Positions 1 to 7,448 of a stretch of DNA of 18,614 nucleotides are shown here, in pieces. Position 1 is the stretch's first letter. Each line of letters begins with the position of its first letter. The stretch lies in contig URBH01000044.1 in the NCBI GenBank assembly GCA_900546075.1, positions 1 to 18,614 on the forward strand, given 5' to 3'. The position numbers and the translations under genes are program-made. This DNA is from an uncultured Eubacteriales bacterium (GTDB taxonomy: Bacteria > Bacillota > Clostridia > Oscillospirales > Oscillospiraceae). Below the pieces are notes generated by a model, which worked only from the letters and a program-made list of their open reading frames with translations, did no database searches and had not been told where the DNA came from.

Positions 1-18
1 TGAAAAGGAGAAAACGAA

Positions 19-216
19 ATGAATATGCCATTTCCCAGCCGTGAGCAGGTGGAGTTTATTCGAAAGAACTATCCACCCGGCACACGTGTTATGCTGAACA
101 ACATTGAACGCACCTATTCCGCCTGCTCCTGGATGACGGATGAGGCATTCCAGTATGCCATAGGTAATGCCGTGGATGAGTTCCTCGGAGAAGCACCTGC
201 GGCGGACATATTTTGA
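19..216 (+). CDS. Small DUF4314-like protein, possible IS66 passenger
   Basis: A 65-residue protein. Its first ~25 residues (FPSREQVEFIRKNYPPGTRV) resemble the start of DUF4314 proteins, small uncharacterised Firmicute proteins often on mobile DNA; the second half does not match what I recall of that family. Start choice: AAGGAG lies about 8 nt before ATG 19. A TGA at 1-3 just before the ribosome site could be the stop of an upstream gene, outside the window. The gene is followed at once by a strong terminator and then by an IS66 terminal repeat at 261-281. I infer that it is the last gene of an IS66-family element lying mostly to the left. No catalytic motif, signal peptide or membrane segment is visible; function unknown. 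Confidence 0.65.
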   Translation: MNMPFPSREQVEFIRKNYPPGTRVMLNNIERTYSACSWMTDEAFQYAIGNAVDEFLGEAPAADIF

Positions 217-221
217 TTTTC

Positions 222-258
222 CTGCCGGATACCTTAGTTGGTGTCCGGCAGTTTCTTT
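222..258 (+). terminator. Rho-independent terminator after the small gene
   Basis: A 12-bp stem (CTGCCGGATACC paired with GGTGTCCGGCAG, one G-T wobble) with a 6-nt loop is followed by TTTCTTT. It begins 5 nt after the stop of the DUF4314-like gene. The last codons and stop of the truncated tnpC run through it from the other strand. Confidence 0.75.
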
Positions 259-1520
259 GCGGGGGTAGATTTGACGCTTACGTCTAAAACAGGTTTTGCC
301 TGCTCCAGCCGCTGGTTATATCGCTCTTCCGGTGTCAGTTCTGCCCAGCTATCCTCCAGTTTGAACAGGAGGTTGCAATAGGCCAGCCCCTGGGCGGCCG
401 AACTGCCTTTTGCTTTTCCCTTGGGCAGGGATTTCATTGCCTCGTCAAACTTTCTCCGGGCATGGGTCCAGCAACCTGCTACCGTTATCCCTCCCGGAAG
501 GCTGTGGTATCCGGCATAGCCATCCGTGTGGAGGTAGCCTCGGAATCCATCCAGGAATTCTTTTGGATGCTTCCCACCCCGTCCCGGCTGGTACTCATAC
601 AGAACTATGGATTTCTCTGTATCCCCACTGGTCCGGTACAGCCACATATAGCTGTTGCTTTGCGGCGCTTTCCCAGGCTCATGAAGCACCTGCAGCGTCG
701 TCTCATCTGCGTGAAGAACATTCCGCTTGAGCAGTTCTTTATGCAGCTGCTCATATACGGGAGTCAGGTAATCTTCTGCCGCTTTTAAGATCCAGTTGGA
801 CATGGTCTGCCGGCTCAGCTGGATGCCTTTCCGGTTCATCTCCTGCTCCTGTCGGTACAAGGGAGAACCCATGACGAACTTTTGGGTCATGATGTGCGCA
901 ATGGCTTCCGGGATTGCAAAGCTGCCGGGGATGATATTCTTCTCCCTGGGAGCCTTTACAATGGGCGTTTCGCAACCCTCGTCAGCACTTTCAGCGCAGC
1001 TCTTGCAGGCGTAGGTGTAGTAAATATCCTCCCGGACGATATACTGGGCAGGGATGATCTTCAATGTCTTTACAACTTCCTTACCGATCTCCGTCATGGT
1101 ATCCCCGCACTGAGGGCAGACCAGGTCTTCGCCCTCCAGACGATGCTCCACCTGTTTCGTGGGGATCCCTTCCGGGATGGTGTCCAGCGTATAGGTGTGC
1201 TTCTTGTGCCGCTTGTGGCCGGCCACATCGGTTTCTTCCGGTTCCTCTGTTTCCGCGGCGGAGAACACCTCGGCCTCGTTGAACAGGAAGCTCATCTGCT
1301 CCATGACCGACTCGTCGGCCTTCTCAGAAGACGCGCCAAACTGCTTGTGCCGGGCCAGCCGCAGAGCTTCCGTTAACAGTTCTATCTGGCTTTCCAAACG
1401 GGAAATGCGCTCGTCCTGGGCCAGAAGCTGTTGCTCCTGACCCAGGAATTTCTCATATTCCGCCCGGGAAATGGCCACCATTTCCGGGTTACCTGTCCGT
1501 AAATTTTCTCTCTTTTTCAT
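234..1520 (-). pseudogene. tnpC: IS66 transposase TnpC, C-terminally truncated
   Basis: DDE transposase of the IS66 family. Visible parts: N-terminal coiled-coil/leucine-zipper region (about residues 25-60), zinc-binding cysteine pairs (C135/C138 and C172/C175), first catalytic Asp in HADET (D272) and second in HTDGYAGY (D333). The third catalytic residue, in the usual NNRAERAIK segment, is absent. Homologous sequence stops after KPVLD (residue 413), and the last 15 residues are translated from the terminal repeat and flank of the adjoining IS66 copy, ending within its terminator hairpin. Family members usually exceed 500 residues, so this copy should be catalytically dead. The start is 52 nt downstream of tnpB and has only a weak ribosome site. 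Confidence 0.9.
261..281 (+). repeat. IS66 terminal inverted repeat of a second, left-lying copy
   Basis: Positions 261-281 match positions 2371-2391 at 18 of 21 bases and in the same orientation; both end in TTTGACGCTTAC. IS66 elements have GTAA...TTAC termini, and the 2391 copy is the outer end beside tnpA. The repeat at 281 is therefore the right-hand end of a different IS66 element that extends leftwards out of the window. Confidence 0.7.
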
Positions 1521-1572
1521 GGATTTGTTATATCATATTTCCATGGAAAAGTACAGAAAAATCTGCGTTTTT

Positions 1573-1929
1573 CTAAACAATTTCCAGTCCAGAAACCGCC
1601 CCCAGCGCCTTTGGCTGGTATATGCTTAACCCTTCCATGAGCCAGCGATATTGTTGGGCGGTCAGGCTTCTGGCTTCGCTTTCTTTTCGCGGCCATTGGA
1701 AAGAACCGGATTCCAGCCGCTTGTACAGCAGCACAAATCCGTTGCCCTCCCAGTACAGTGCTTTGATTCGGTCCCGCCGCCTGCCGCAAAACAGAAATAA
1801 TGTGTTGGTGAACGGATCCAACCGGAATTCCTGCTGAACCATGGCTGCCAGTCCGTCAATCCCGCGGCGCAGGTCTGTGTAGCCACAGGCGATATACACC
1901 TTGTCCGCTCCGGTAAAGTCGCTCAACAT
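1573..1929 (-). CDS. tnpB: IS66 accessory protein TnpB
   Basis: 118 residues, full length for the IS66 TnpB (Orf2) family, which is required for transposition of IS66 elements although its biochemistry is poorly understood. Recognised by the run from ADKVYIACGYTDLRRGIDGL and the later FLFCGRRRDRIKALYWEGNG, both hallmarks of the family. Its ATG overlaps the tnpA stop (ATGTTGA), so it is probably translated by coupling to tnpA. It appears intact, although the element's TnpC is not. Confidence 0.93.
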   Translation of the reverse strand: MLSDFTGADKVYIACGYTDLRRGIDGLAAMVQQEFRLDPFTNTLFLFCGRRRDRIKALYWEGNGFVLLYKRLESGSFQWPRKESEARSLTAQQYRWLMEGLSIYQPKALGAVSGLEIV

Positions 1930-2270
1930 GACTTTAATATCCGCAGCACCGTTTCCACGGTGACTGCATCCGCGCCGGAATGGATATCTGCCTCAGCTCC
2001 GGTAATACGAACTGTGACAGCAGCGCCGCCGGATGGCCGAACATTCGGTGTTGATGTAATTTCCACGAAGGCAGGCTGCTGAGTCGCTTGCTGCTGTTCC
2101 GACAGCGCCTGGAATAGCCGCCTTTGCCAGTAGTAATAGGTCTTCTCGGAAAAACCGTTTTCCTGGCACCAGGCCCGAACAGTCATACCGCTGCCACGAC
2201 AGGCCGTGATTCTGGCTGCCCAATTCTCCAGCCGCTCCTGCTTAGACATTACTTTCAGATTTTGATCCAT
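1923..2270 (-). CDS. tnpA: IS66 accessory protein TnpA
   Basis: A 115-residue protein of the IS66 TnpA (Orf1) type, with a helix-turn-helix-like N-terminal half (WAARITACRGSGMTVRAWCQ, then GFSEKTYYYWQRRL) that probably binds the element ends. I start at MDQNLK (2270) because GGGAG lies 8 nt upstream. A longer frame opens at 2357 but adds 29 residues unlike the family and reaches to within 34 bp of the element end. It is the first gene of the tnpABC operon; its stop overlaps the tnpB start. Confidence 0.88.
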   Translation of the reverse strand: MDQNLKVMSKQERLENWAARITACRGSGMTVRAWCQENGFSEKTYYYWQRRLFQALSEQQQATQQPAFVEITSTPNVRPSGGAAVTVRITGAEADIHSGADAVTVETVLRILKSC

Positions 2271-2370
2271 TTTGACCATCTCCCAATTTGACAAATATCT
2301 CCCATAGACTGCATGGGAGATATTCGGGGTTTGGGATATTATCTCATGCGATGGCATTGCTACGCAAGTT

Positions 2371-2391
2371 GTGGGGAGGTTTGACGCTTAC
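2371..2391 (-). repeat. IS66 terminal repeat, tnpA side
   Basis: On the minus strand the element begins GTAAGCGTCAAACCTCCCCA, a typical IS66 terminus. It marks the junction with the interrupted IS630-type gene. Confidence 0.8.
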
Positions 2392-2729
2392 CCAATACTG
2401 TGTGTATGAATCTGTTTCTGGAACATTTATCCAAAGGGTATCCTGATGATATGATACTGCTTTGCTGTGACGGAGCGGCCTGGCACAGATCCAAGGAGCT
2501 GAACATACCGGAGAATATTGTACTCTTTCATATTCCTCCGTACACCCCTGAAATGAATCCAATTGAACAGATTTGGAAAGAAATTCGGAAACGTGGCTTC
2601 CGGAATGAACCTTTTGCATCGCTGGAAAAAGTTGTTGAGCGCCTATGTGATACTTTACATTCTTTATCAAAACAAACAATTGCCAGTATCACGGGAAGAG
2701 AGTGGATTATCAAACCTTTTAAATGCTAA
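2392..2729 (+). pseudogene. IS630-family transposase, C-terminal remnant
   Basis: The open frame continues upstream to the IS66 junction, so the GTG at 2400 is not a true start. The translation matches the C-terminal half of IS630/Tc1-type DDE transposases: second catalytic Asp in CCDGAAWHRSKEL, then IPPYTPEMNPIEQIWKEIR carrying the third acidic residue. The N-terminal DNA-binding part and first Asp are missing, removed or displaced by the IS66 insertion. It ends 50 bp from the stop codon of the LarA-like gene, which lies on the opposite strand. No clear IS630 terminal repeat was identified in 2730-2779. Confidence 0.85.
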
Positions 2730-2779
2730 ACAGTATCAGATCCCTCCTTTCTTTTTTTGAGACGGAGCAGCCCCGGAGA

Positions 2780-4240
2780 TCAGACGTCGCTCAGATCGTC
2801 GCCCTTCATGCAAAGGTGGACAGCGCCCACCTTGAAGGTCTGGGGCAGCGCCAGAATCCTGGGGTTGGAACCGACAAACTTCTTCTTGGCGTCCTCCAGA
2901 GCCTCCTCGAAGGTGGCCCGGGTCTTCAGACCCATGCTCCGGGCAATGCCCGGCTCCTGGGCGCCAACGATGTAGATGGCGCTGGTGTTCATCTCGGCAA
3001 TGTGGCCGCAGCTCATCATGGAGAAGCCGTGGAAGGGATGGAAGGCGTTGCAGTAGCGGTACCTGCGGATATACTCCTGGTTGGTGGCGAAATATTCGCC
3101 GTACCGGTCCATGTCCGGCAGGATGTTCATGTGGTCGTGCTGGAACATTTCATACAGCTCCCGCAGGTAGGGCCACCGCTCGTCGTGGAAGTAGCCGTTG
3201 CAGATGGAGGAGCAGATGATTACGCAGTTGTCCTTCATCACCCGCTTGTGGCGGATGACCTGGGCGGATAGGGCCTGCATCATCTGGATGGGGTTGGTGC
3301 CCATGCCGTCGCCGTAGTGGAAGTTCTGGGGCATACCGAAGACCATCACGTCGTACTTTTCTTCCGCGAAGGGCACATAGGTGCGCTTGTTGGCGATCTC
3401 CCAGGAAAGGGGCTGCATGACCTTGGCATAGCCGGAATAGATGGCGATCTGCCGGGAGTAGGTGTCCAGCACCGCGTCGCAGCAGAAGAAGGGATGGCCC
3501 ATCTTCTCCTCCATGTGCTGGCCGATCTCGTCAAATTTGGTGCGCATCAGGCTGTGTCCCGATACGGGGGTGAAGTCCGCCCGGTGCATGACCTTGGGCA
3601 CATGGTGGGAGGCGATGCTCCGCCAGTGGGTGATGCCGGTGGCGCAGTGCTTGTAGCCGCCGGAGTAGCCGCCATAGGGGTTGCCCTGGGTATGGCCGAT
3701 GAGGACGGGAATGTCGCAGTCGAAGACGTACTTGTTCATGAGCACCGGGTCGCCCTGCTGGGTGGTGCCCAGATCTACCATGTGGTCTGGGTCCTCGGAA
3801 TCATGGCTGGTGATCTGGTTGGTCCAGTAGAACTCGTTGAACAGCTCCTCTCCCAGGATCTGCTTCATTTCCGAAACGGTGGCCCGGGGGTGCAGGCCGT
3901 TGCTGAACAGCAGCAGGATGTCCTCCTTCCGGATGCCGCCGGCGTACAATTCATCCAGGCAGGCCCGGATGGAGACCTTCCGGTGGGAGGTGGGCTGGCA
4001 GCCGCCCTTGACGATATCGGGAATGACGAACACCACTGTCTTGCCGGGGGCGGCCAGCTCCCGAAGAGCGGGCATCCCGTAGGGATTGCGGATGCTCTCC
4101 AGGGTGGCGGCGTACAGGGTGTCCCAGTCCTGGGGCAGGCAGGGAGGGTCGGGAATGGTTTTGCCGGGGATGAACACGTCGGTATTATCCGGCAGGTTCG
4201 CACTCATCAGGCCATGGCCGTATTCAAAATCCAGTTTCAT
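2780..4240 (-). CDS. larA: LarA-like nickel-dependent 2-hydroxyacid racemase/epimerase
   Basis: A 486-residue protein of the LarA (DUF2088) family, whose members move a hydride at the alpha carbon of 2-hydroxyacids using a nickel-pincer cofactor tethered to lysine. Visible family marks: H117 in SNGLHPRAT (LarA H108 region), the GGYSGGYKH stretch with K197 where the cofactor lysine is expected, and H212/H213 where LarA has its nickel-binding His. The position of the second catalytic His of lactate racemase (H174) appears to be N187, so lactate racemase itself is doubtful. The cofactor genes larB, larC and larE are not in the window and must lie elsewhere if the enzyme is active. It is last in the operon, 11 nt after the TIM-like gene, with AAGGAGAG as ribosome site. 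By context the substrate is a three-carbon hydroxyacid from aldol cleavage, for example sulfolactate or glycerate; this is inference. Confidence 0.8.
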   Translation of the reverse strand: MKLDFEYGHGLMSANLPDNTDVFIPGKTIPDPPCLPQDWDTLYAATLESIRNPYGMPALRELAAPGKTVVFVIPDIVKGGCQPTSHRKVSIRACLDELYAGGIRKEDILLLFSNGLHPRATVSEMKQILGEELFNEFYWTNQITSHDSEDPDHMVDLGTTQQGDPVLMNKYVFDCDIPVLIGHTQGNPYGGYSGGYKHCATGITHWRSIASHHVPKVMHRADFTPVSGHSLMRTKFDEIGQHMEEKMGHPFFCCDAVLDTYSRQIAIYSGYAKVMQPLSWEIANKRTYVPFAEEKYDVMVFGMPQNFHYGDGMGTNPIQMMQALSAQVIRHKRVMKDNCVIICSSICNGYFHDERWPYLRELYEMFQHDHMNILPDMDRYGEYFATNQEYIRRYRYCNAFHPFHGFSMMSCGHIAEMNTSAIYIVGAQEPGIARSMGLKTRATFEEALEDAKKKFVGSNPRILALPQTFKVGAVHLCMKGDDLSDV

Positions 4241-4251
4241 AGTGTCTCTCC

Positions 4252-5088
4252 TTATTTACCCAGATAGGTGCGAATGATCTCGACATACTCGTCGGGGTAG
4301 AAGCCGATCTCACCCTGGAAGCGGGTCAGGGCGATGAGACCGCCGTCGATCTCCAGAATGGAGGCCAGCATTTCGGCGTTGTCCACCTTCAGGCCGCCGC
4401 CGTAGACCACCGGGATCCCGCCGGTGACTTCCTTGATGAAACGGGCGATCTTGGTGATATAGTCCTTGCCCGCCGGGGTCTTGCCGGGGCCGATGGACCA
4501 GATGGGCTCATAGCCGATGACCACCTGGGACTTGTCCACACCGTCCAGGCCGATCTCCAGCTGCTCCCGCAGGACCTGGTCCCAGCGGTCCAGCTCGGTG
4601 TCCTTTTCGCCGATACAGTACAGGACCTTCATGCCGTTTTCCACGGCCAGCCGGATATCCTGGTTCAGGATGCGGTTGACCGCCTTGGTGTCCACCACAC
4701 CGGCCTCTGCCAGAATGCCCATTTTGTCATTGCGCTCCTCGCAGTGGCCGATGATCACGGAATTAACACCGCAGGCCAGCATGGCGGAAACGGGACGATT
4801 GGTGGTAAAAGCGCCGAAGTTGCCGCCGACGGCGGTATTCATCCGGTACACGCCCTGGCAGCCCACCTGTACGGGGCTTCCCTCGCACCGGGCGTCCACG
4901 GCGCTGAGCAGGTGGGCTTCCGGGAAGTACTGTACGAACTCCACTTCGGAAGGGTCGTACCGCTTCAGCGCGTCCTGGGTGCCGTGCACAATGTAGCCGC
5001 CCCAATCCTTGGGCGGGGCAATGCGGTTGACGCCGCCGTAGCACACGGGCACATCAAAACGCTTCAGATTCAGAAAAATATGTTTCAT
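4252..5088 (-). CDS. tpiA: Triosephosphate isomerase-like protein with altered phosphate site
   Basis: 278 residues, TIM-barrel of the TpiA family, which interconverts three-carbon aldoses and ketoses. The catalytic set is present: Lys9 in LNLK, His115 in GHCEERN, Glu194 in YEPIWSIG, and a loop-6-like PGKTP. The phosphate grip is not: the YGGS serine is Gly232 (YGGGL), and the glycine pair of the VGGASL motif is replaced by A253-L254 within IALTRF. This argues against housekeeping triosephosphate isomerase and for isomerisation of a triose bearing another anionic group, such as sulfolactaldehyde. TIM homologues specialised for other substrates are known (for example erythrulose-phosphate isomerases). 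It lies 11 nt after the kinase gene; the ribosome site GAGAGGAGA overlaps the kinase stop region. Confidence 0.85.
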   Translation of the reverse strand: MKHIFLNLKRFDVPVCYGGVNRIAPPKDWGGYIVHGTQDALKRYDPSEVEFVQYFPEAHLLSAVDARCEGSPVQVGCQGVYRMNTAVGGNFGAFTTNRPVSAMLACGVNSVIIGHCEERNDKMGILAEAGVVDTKAVNRILNQDIRLAVENGMKVLYCIGEKDTELDRWDQVLREQLEIGLDGVDKSQVVIGYEPIWSIGPGKTPAGKDYITKIARFIKEVTGGIPVVYGGGLKVDNAEMLASILEIDGGLIALTRFQGEIGFYPDEYVEIIRTYLGK

Positions 5089-5099
5089 AGGTTCTCCTC

Positions 5100-6260
5100 T
5101 CAGCGAAGAATAGCGTAATCCGGTACATGGTCCATCATCAGGGGCATGGCGTAGTCAAAGAACCGGCCGTCGATCTTGTTTCCGTCCAGGATCCACTCCA
5201 GGGGGAACTTCTTTTCCACGTTGGCGACCTTTTCAAGGGGCGTCAGGAACAGATCAAACCGGTAGGTTTCACCCCGGTGGGCGTCGATCGCCACCATGGC
5301 GTCTGTCTCTCCCGCCAGAGCGGCTTCCACAGCCCGTTTCCCCACGGCGTAAGCCTCTTCCCGGTCCACAGGGGAGGCGTAGGGAATGGCGGCTCTGCCC
5401 AGCAGACCGGGCTTTTCGGCCCGGGATTTGATGCGCAGCTTTTCAATGATACTGTCGGTGACGTGCTGGGCGGTGCCGCCGGGAATGGTATGGCCGAAGC
5501 CGTCCACGATGCCGGTGGAGGCCAGAGGCTTGCCGTCCAGCCCGCAGATCCCCTCGGAAACCGTGACCAGAAGGCCCTTACCCTTGGCCCAGGCCCGCTC
5601 AATGTCCGCCAGCATTTTGTGTTCGTCCACCGGTACCTCGGGAAGGTAGGTCAGGACCTCACAGTTGGTGGCCCGGGCGGCCAGGGCGGAGGCGGCGGTG
5701 ACCCATCCGGCGTTGCGGCCCATCAGCTCCAGCACCACCACATGGATGGGCAGGCCGGAAGCGTCCAGCGCCAGCTCGCAGGAGGCTTCCGCCGCGTAGC
5801 GGGCGGCGGAGCCGAAGCCGGGACAGTGATCGGTGATGTCCAGGTCGTTGTCCATGGTCTTGGGAATGCCGATGACCTTCACATCCAGCCCCTCGGCCTG
5901 GGCAAGCTTGGAGACCTTGTTGCAGGTGTCCATGGAATCGTTGCCGCCGTTGTAGAAGAAGCAGTCGATGTGGAATTTTCTCAGGGTCTCCAGAACGGTG
6001 GGATAATCCGCGTCCGTCAGCTTCCGCCGGCAGGAGCCGATGGCGGAAGCGGGGGTATGGCTGAGCTTGGAAATGGTGGAAGCGGGAACGTCGGTCAGAT
6101 CAATGAGATCCCCCTTCAGAATTCCCTCTGCCCCAAACCGGGCGGCGTAGATCTTATCCACCTTGCCGCTTTCCCGGGCGGCCTCCACAACGCCCTGGAG
6201 GGAGGTATTGATGACCGTGGTAGGGCCGCCGCCGTGGGCGACCAGAATGTTGACTCCCAT
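5100..6260 (-). CDS. PPi-type 6-phosphofructokinase-like kinase
   Basis: 386 residues, PfkA superfamily. The motifs GGNDSMDT (105-112) and PKTMDNDL (133-140), with Asp in the first and Lys in the second, are those of PPi-dependent rather than ATP-dependent enzymes; the catalytic aspartates (D137, D139) are present. In E. coli PfkA the fructose 6-phosphate group is held by R162, R243 and H249, with R252 nearby. Here the aligned residues are H173, K283, R289 and I292, so recognition of C6 should differ. I infer C1 phosphorylation of a fructose carrying another C6 group. Start at 6260 (MGVNIL) because GAGG lies about 8 nt upstream; a longer frame to 6362 would overlap the aldolase gene and has no family similarity. 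It follows the aldolase gene by 19 nt. Confidence 0.88.
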   Translation of the reverse strand: MGVNILVAHGGGPTTVINTSLQGVVEAARESGKVDKIYAARFGAEGILKGDLIDLTDVPASTISKLSHTPASAIGSCRRKLTDADYPTVLETLRKFHIDCFFYNGGNDSMDTCNKVSKLAQAEGLDVKVIGIPKTMDNDLDITDHCPGFGSAARYAAEASCELALDASGLPIHVVVLELMGRNAGWVTAASALAARATNCEVLTYLPEVPVDEHKMLADIERAWAKGKGLLVTVSEGICGLDGKPLASTGIVDGFGHTIPGGTAQHVTDSIIEKLRIKSRAEKPGLLGRAAIPYASPVDREEAYAVGKRAVEAALAGETDAMVAIDAHRGETYRFDLFLTPLEKVANVEKKFPLEWILDGNKIDGRFFDYAMPLMMDHVPDYAILR

Positions 6261-6279
6261 ATCCGCTACCTCGCTCCGA

Positions 6280-7437
6280 TCAGATTCCGGCCTTGCGGTA
6301 GCGCTCGGCCATCTCGTCCAGAGTGACCTGCTCCACCAGGGGGGCCTTGCCGTAGCTGTCAATGTCCACGATCAGGGTGCCCACCGCTTCCTTGACGCCC
6401 TTCTCGATGGCCTCGGTGATCCGGGCCACATCCTCGTTGGGAACTGTGCCGTACATCACGGTGTCCATGATGGGGGTCAGGAATACTCTGGGATCAAAGT
6501 CGGAGGTCTGGGTCTGCAGCAGCTCATAGATGGGCCGGATGGCCTCATGCTCTCTCAGCTCGGGATGGTACCAGAACAGCTCCCGCAGGTTCCGGGTAAC
6601 GGCCAGGCGGATGTCGGTGTCCACATTGATCTTGGCGATGCCCAGCTTGGAGACTTCCTTCAGCTGGTCCTTGGGAATGCCGTAGGCGTTGGTGATGGTG
6701 CCGCCCAGATCGTTGATCTCCTTGACGATGTACTGGGGAACGGTGGAGGAGCCGTGGGAGACCAGGGCGCAGAAGATGCCCTCATGACGCAGGCACTCCT
6801 TGGTGGCAATGGCAATCTCCTTCCGGATCACGGCGTTGGCGCCCTTGTTGGCGCCGTGCTTGGTGCCGTAGCTGATGGCCAGGGCGTCCACGCCGGTGGC
6901 CTTGATGAACCGGATGGCGTCCAGGGGATTGGTATAGGTGGAGGTGGCGGCGAAGACATGATCCTCCACGCCTGCCAGTACGCCCAGCTCGCCTTCGATC
7001 GTTACGCCCCGGGCATGGGCCAGCTTGACCACTTCCCGGGTCAGGGCGATGTTATCCTCGAAGGGCAGGCTGGAGCCGTCGATCATAACGGAGGTATAGC
7101 CTCCGTCCATGGCGGCGACGCAGGATTCCACGGTTTTGCCGTGGTCCAGGTGGAGGGCTACGGGGATGGGACTGTTTTCTGCGTACTTTTTGACGGCCTT
7201 GGCGATGTTGTTCGCGCCGATCTTCTTATCTTCCAATGTGCCGTTGGCGAAGTCTGTGCGGCCGCCCATAAAGGCGTTTGCCAGATCCGCGCCCTGAATA
7301 ATGGCGGCGGAGCGGAACATCTCATGAACCTCGATGACGGCTTTGGCCTGGGCAACGGCGTTGACGTTAAACGCGCCCTGGGCGTAATTGTATTTTTCCG
7401 TTGCTTCCAGAATGGATCTCATAGGTACCAGTGACAT
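6280..7437 (-). CDS. fba: Class II fructose-bisphosphate aldolase family protein
   Basis: 385 residues, zinc-dependent class II aldolase. Seen: GAFNVNAV near the N-terminus, HLDHG (H99), the acidic EGELG (around E150), GTKHG (H194), SHGSS (H228) and KINVDTDIR (269-277), i.e. the metal ligands and DHAP-side loops. The C-terminal extension with DPRVFL resembles the longer members of the family. The serine that holds the phosphate of the aldehyde half in characterised aldolases (SNGGA or VSEGA motifs) aligns with A50 in QGADLANAF, so the DHAP half seems normal and the aldehyde half altered; this alignment is less secure than the others. It should cleave a ketose 1-phosphate to DHAP plus a C3 aldehyde. 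AAGGAGGAATATC precedes the ATG and overlaps the nagA-like stop. Confidence 0.9.
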   Translation of the reverse strand: MSLVPMRSILEATEKYNYAQGAFNVNAVAQAKAVIEVHEMFRSAAIIQGADLANAFMGGRTDFANGTLEDKKIGANNIAKAVKKYAENSPIPVALHLDHGKTVESCVAAMDGGYTSVMIDGSSLPFEDNIALTREVVKLAHARGVTIEGELGVLAGVEDHVFAATSTYTNPLDAIRFIKATGVDALAISYGTKHGANKGANAVIRKEIAIATKECLRHEGIFCALVSHGSSTVPQYIVKEINDLGGTITNAYGIPKDQLKEVSKLGIAKINVDTDIRLAVTRNLRELFWYHPELREHEAIRPIYELLQTQTSDFDPRVFLTPIMDTVMYGTVPNEDVARITEAIEKGVKEAVGTLIVDIDSYGKAPLVEQVTLDEMAERYRKAGI

Positions 7438-7448
7438 GATATTCCTCC

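Larger units (their letters stand above)
282..2391 (-). mobile_element. IS66-family insertion sequence, interrupted on the tnpC side
   Basis: Standard IS66 order tnpA-tnpB-tnpC on the minus strand with a terminal GTAAGCGTCAAACC at 2391. The tnpC-distal part is missing, because the end of another IS66 copy abuts codon 413 of tnpC. The element itself sits inside an IS630-type transposase gene whose 3' part resumes at 2392. The 8-bp target duplication typical of IS66 cannot be tested, since the left flank is outside the window. Confidence 0.85.

Noticed and set aside
3317..4267. Long plus-strand open frame (316 codons) opposite the LarA-like gene
   Set aside because: Low-complexity Gly/Val/His-rich translation mirrors the well-conserved minus gene; there is no ribosome site or family resemblance.
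5127..6326. 399-codon plus-strand frame opposite the kinase
   Set aside because: Shadow of a GC-rich gene; the minus frame carries the PFK motifs.
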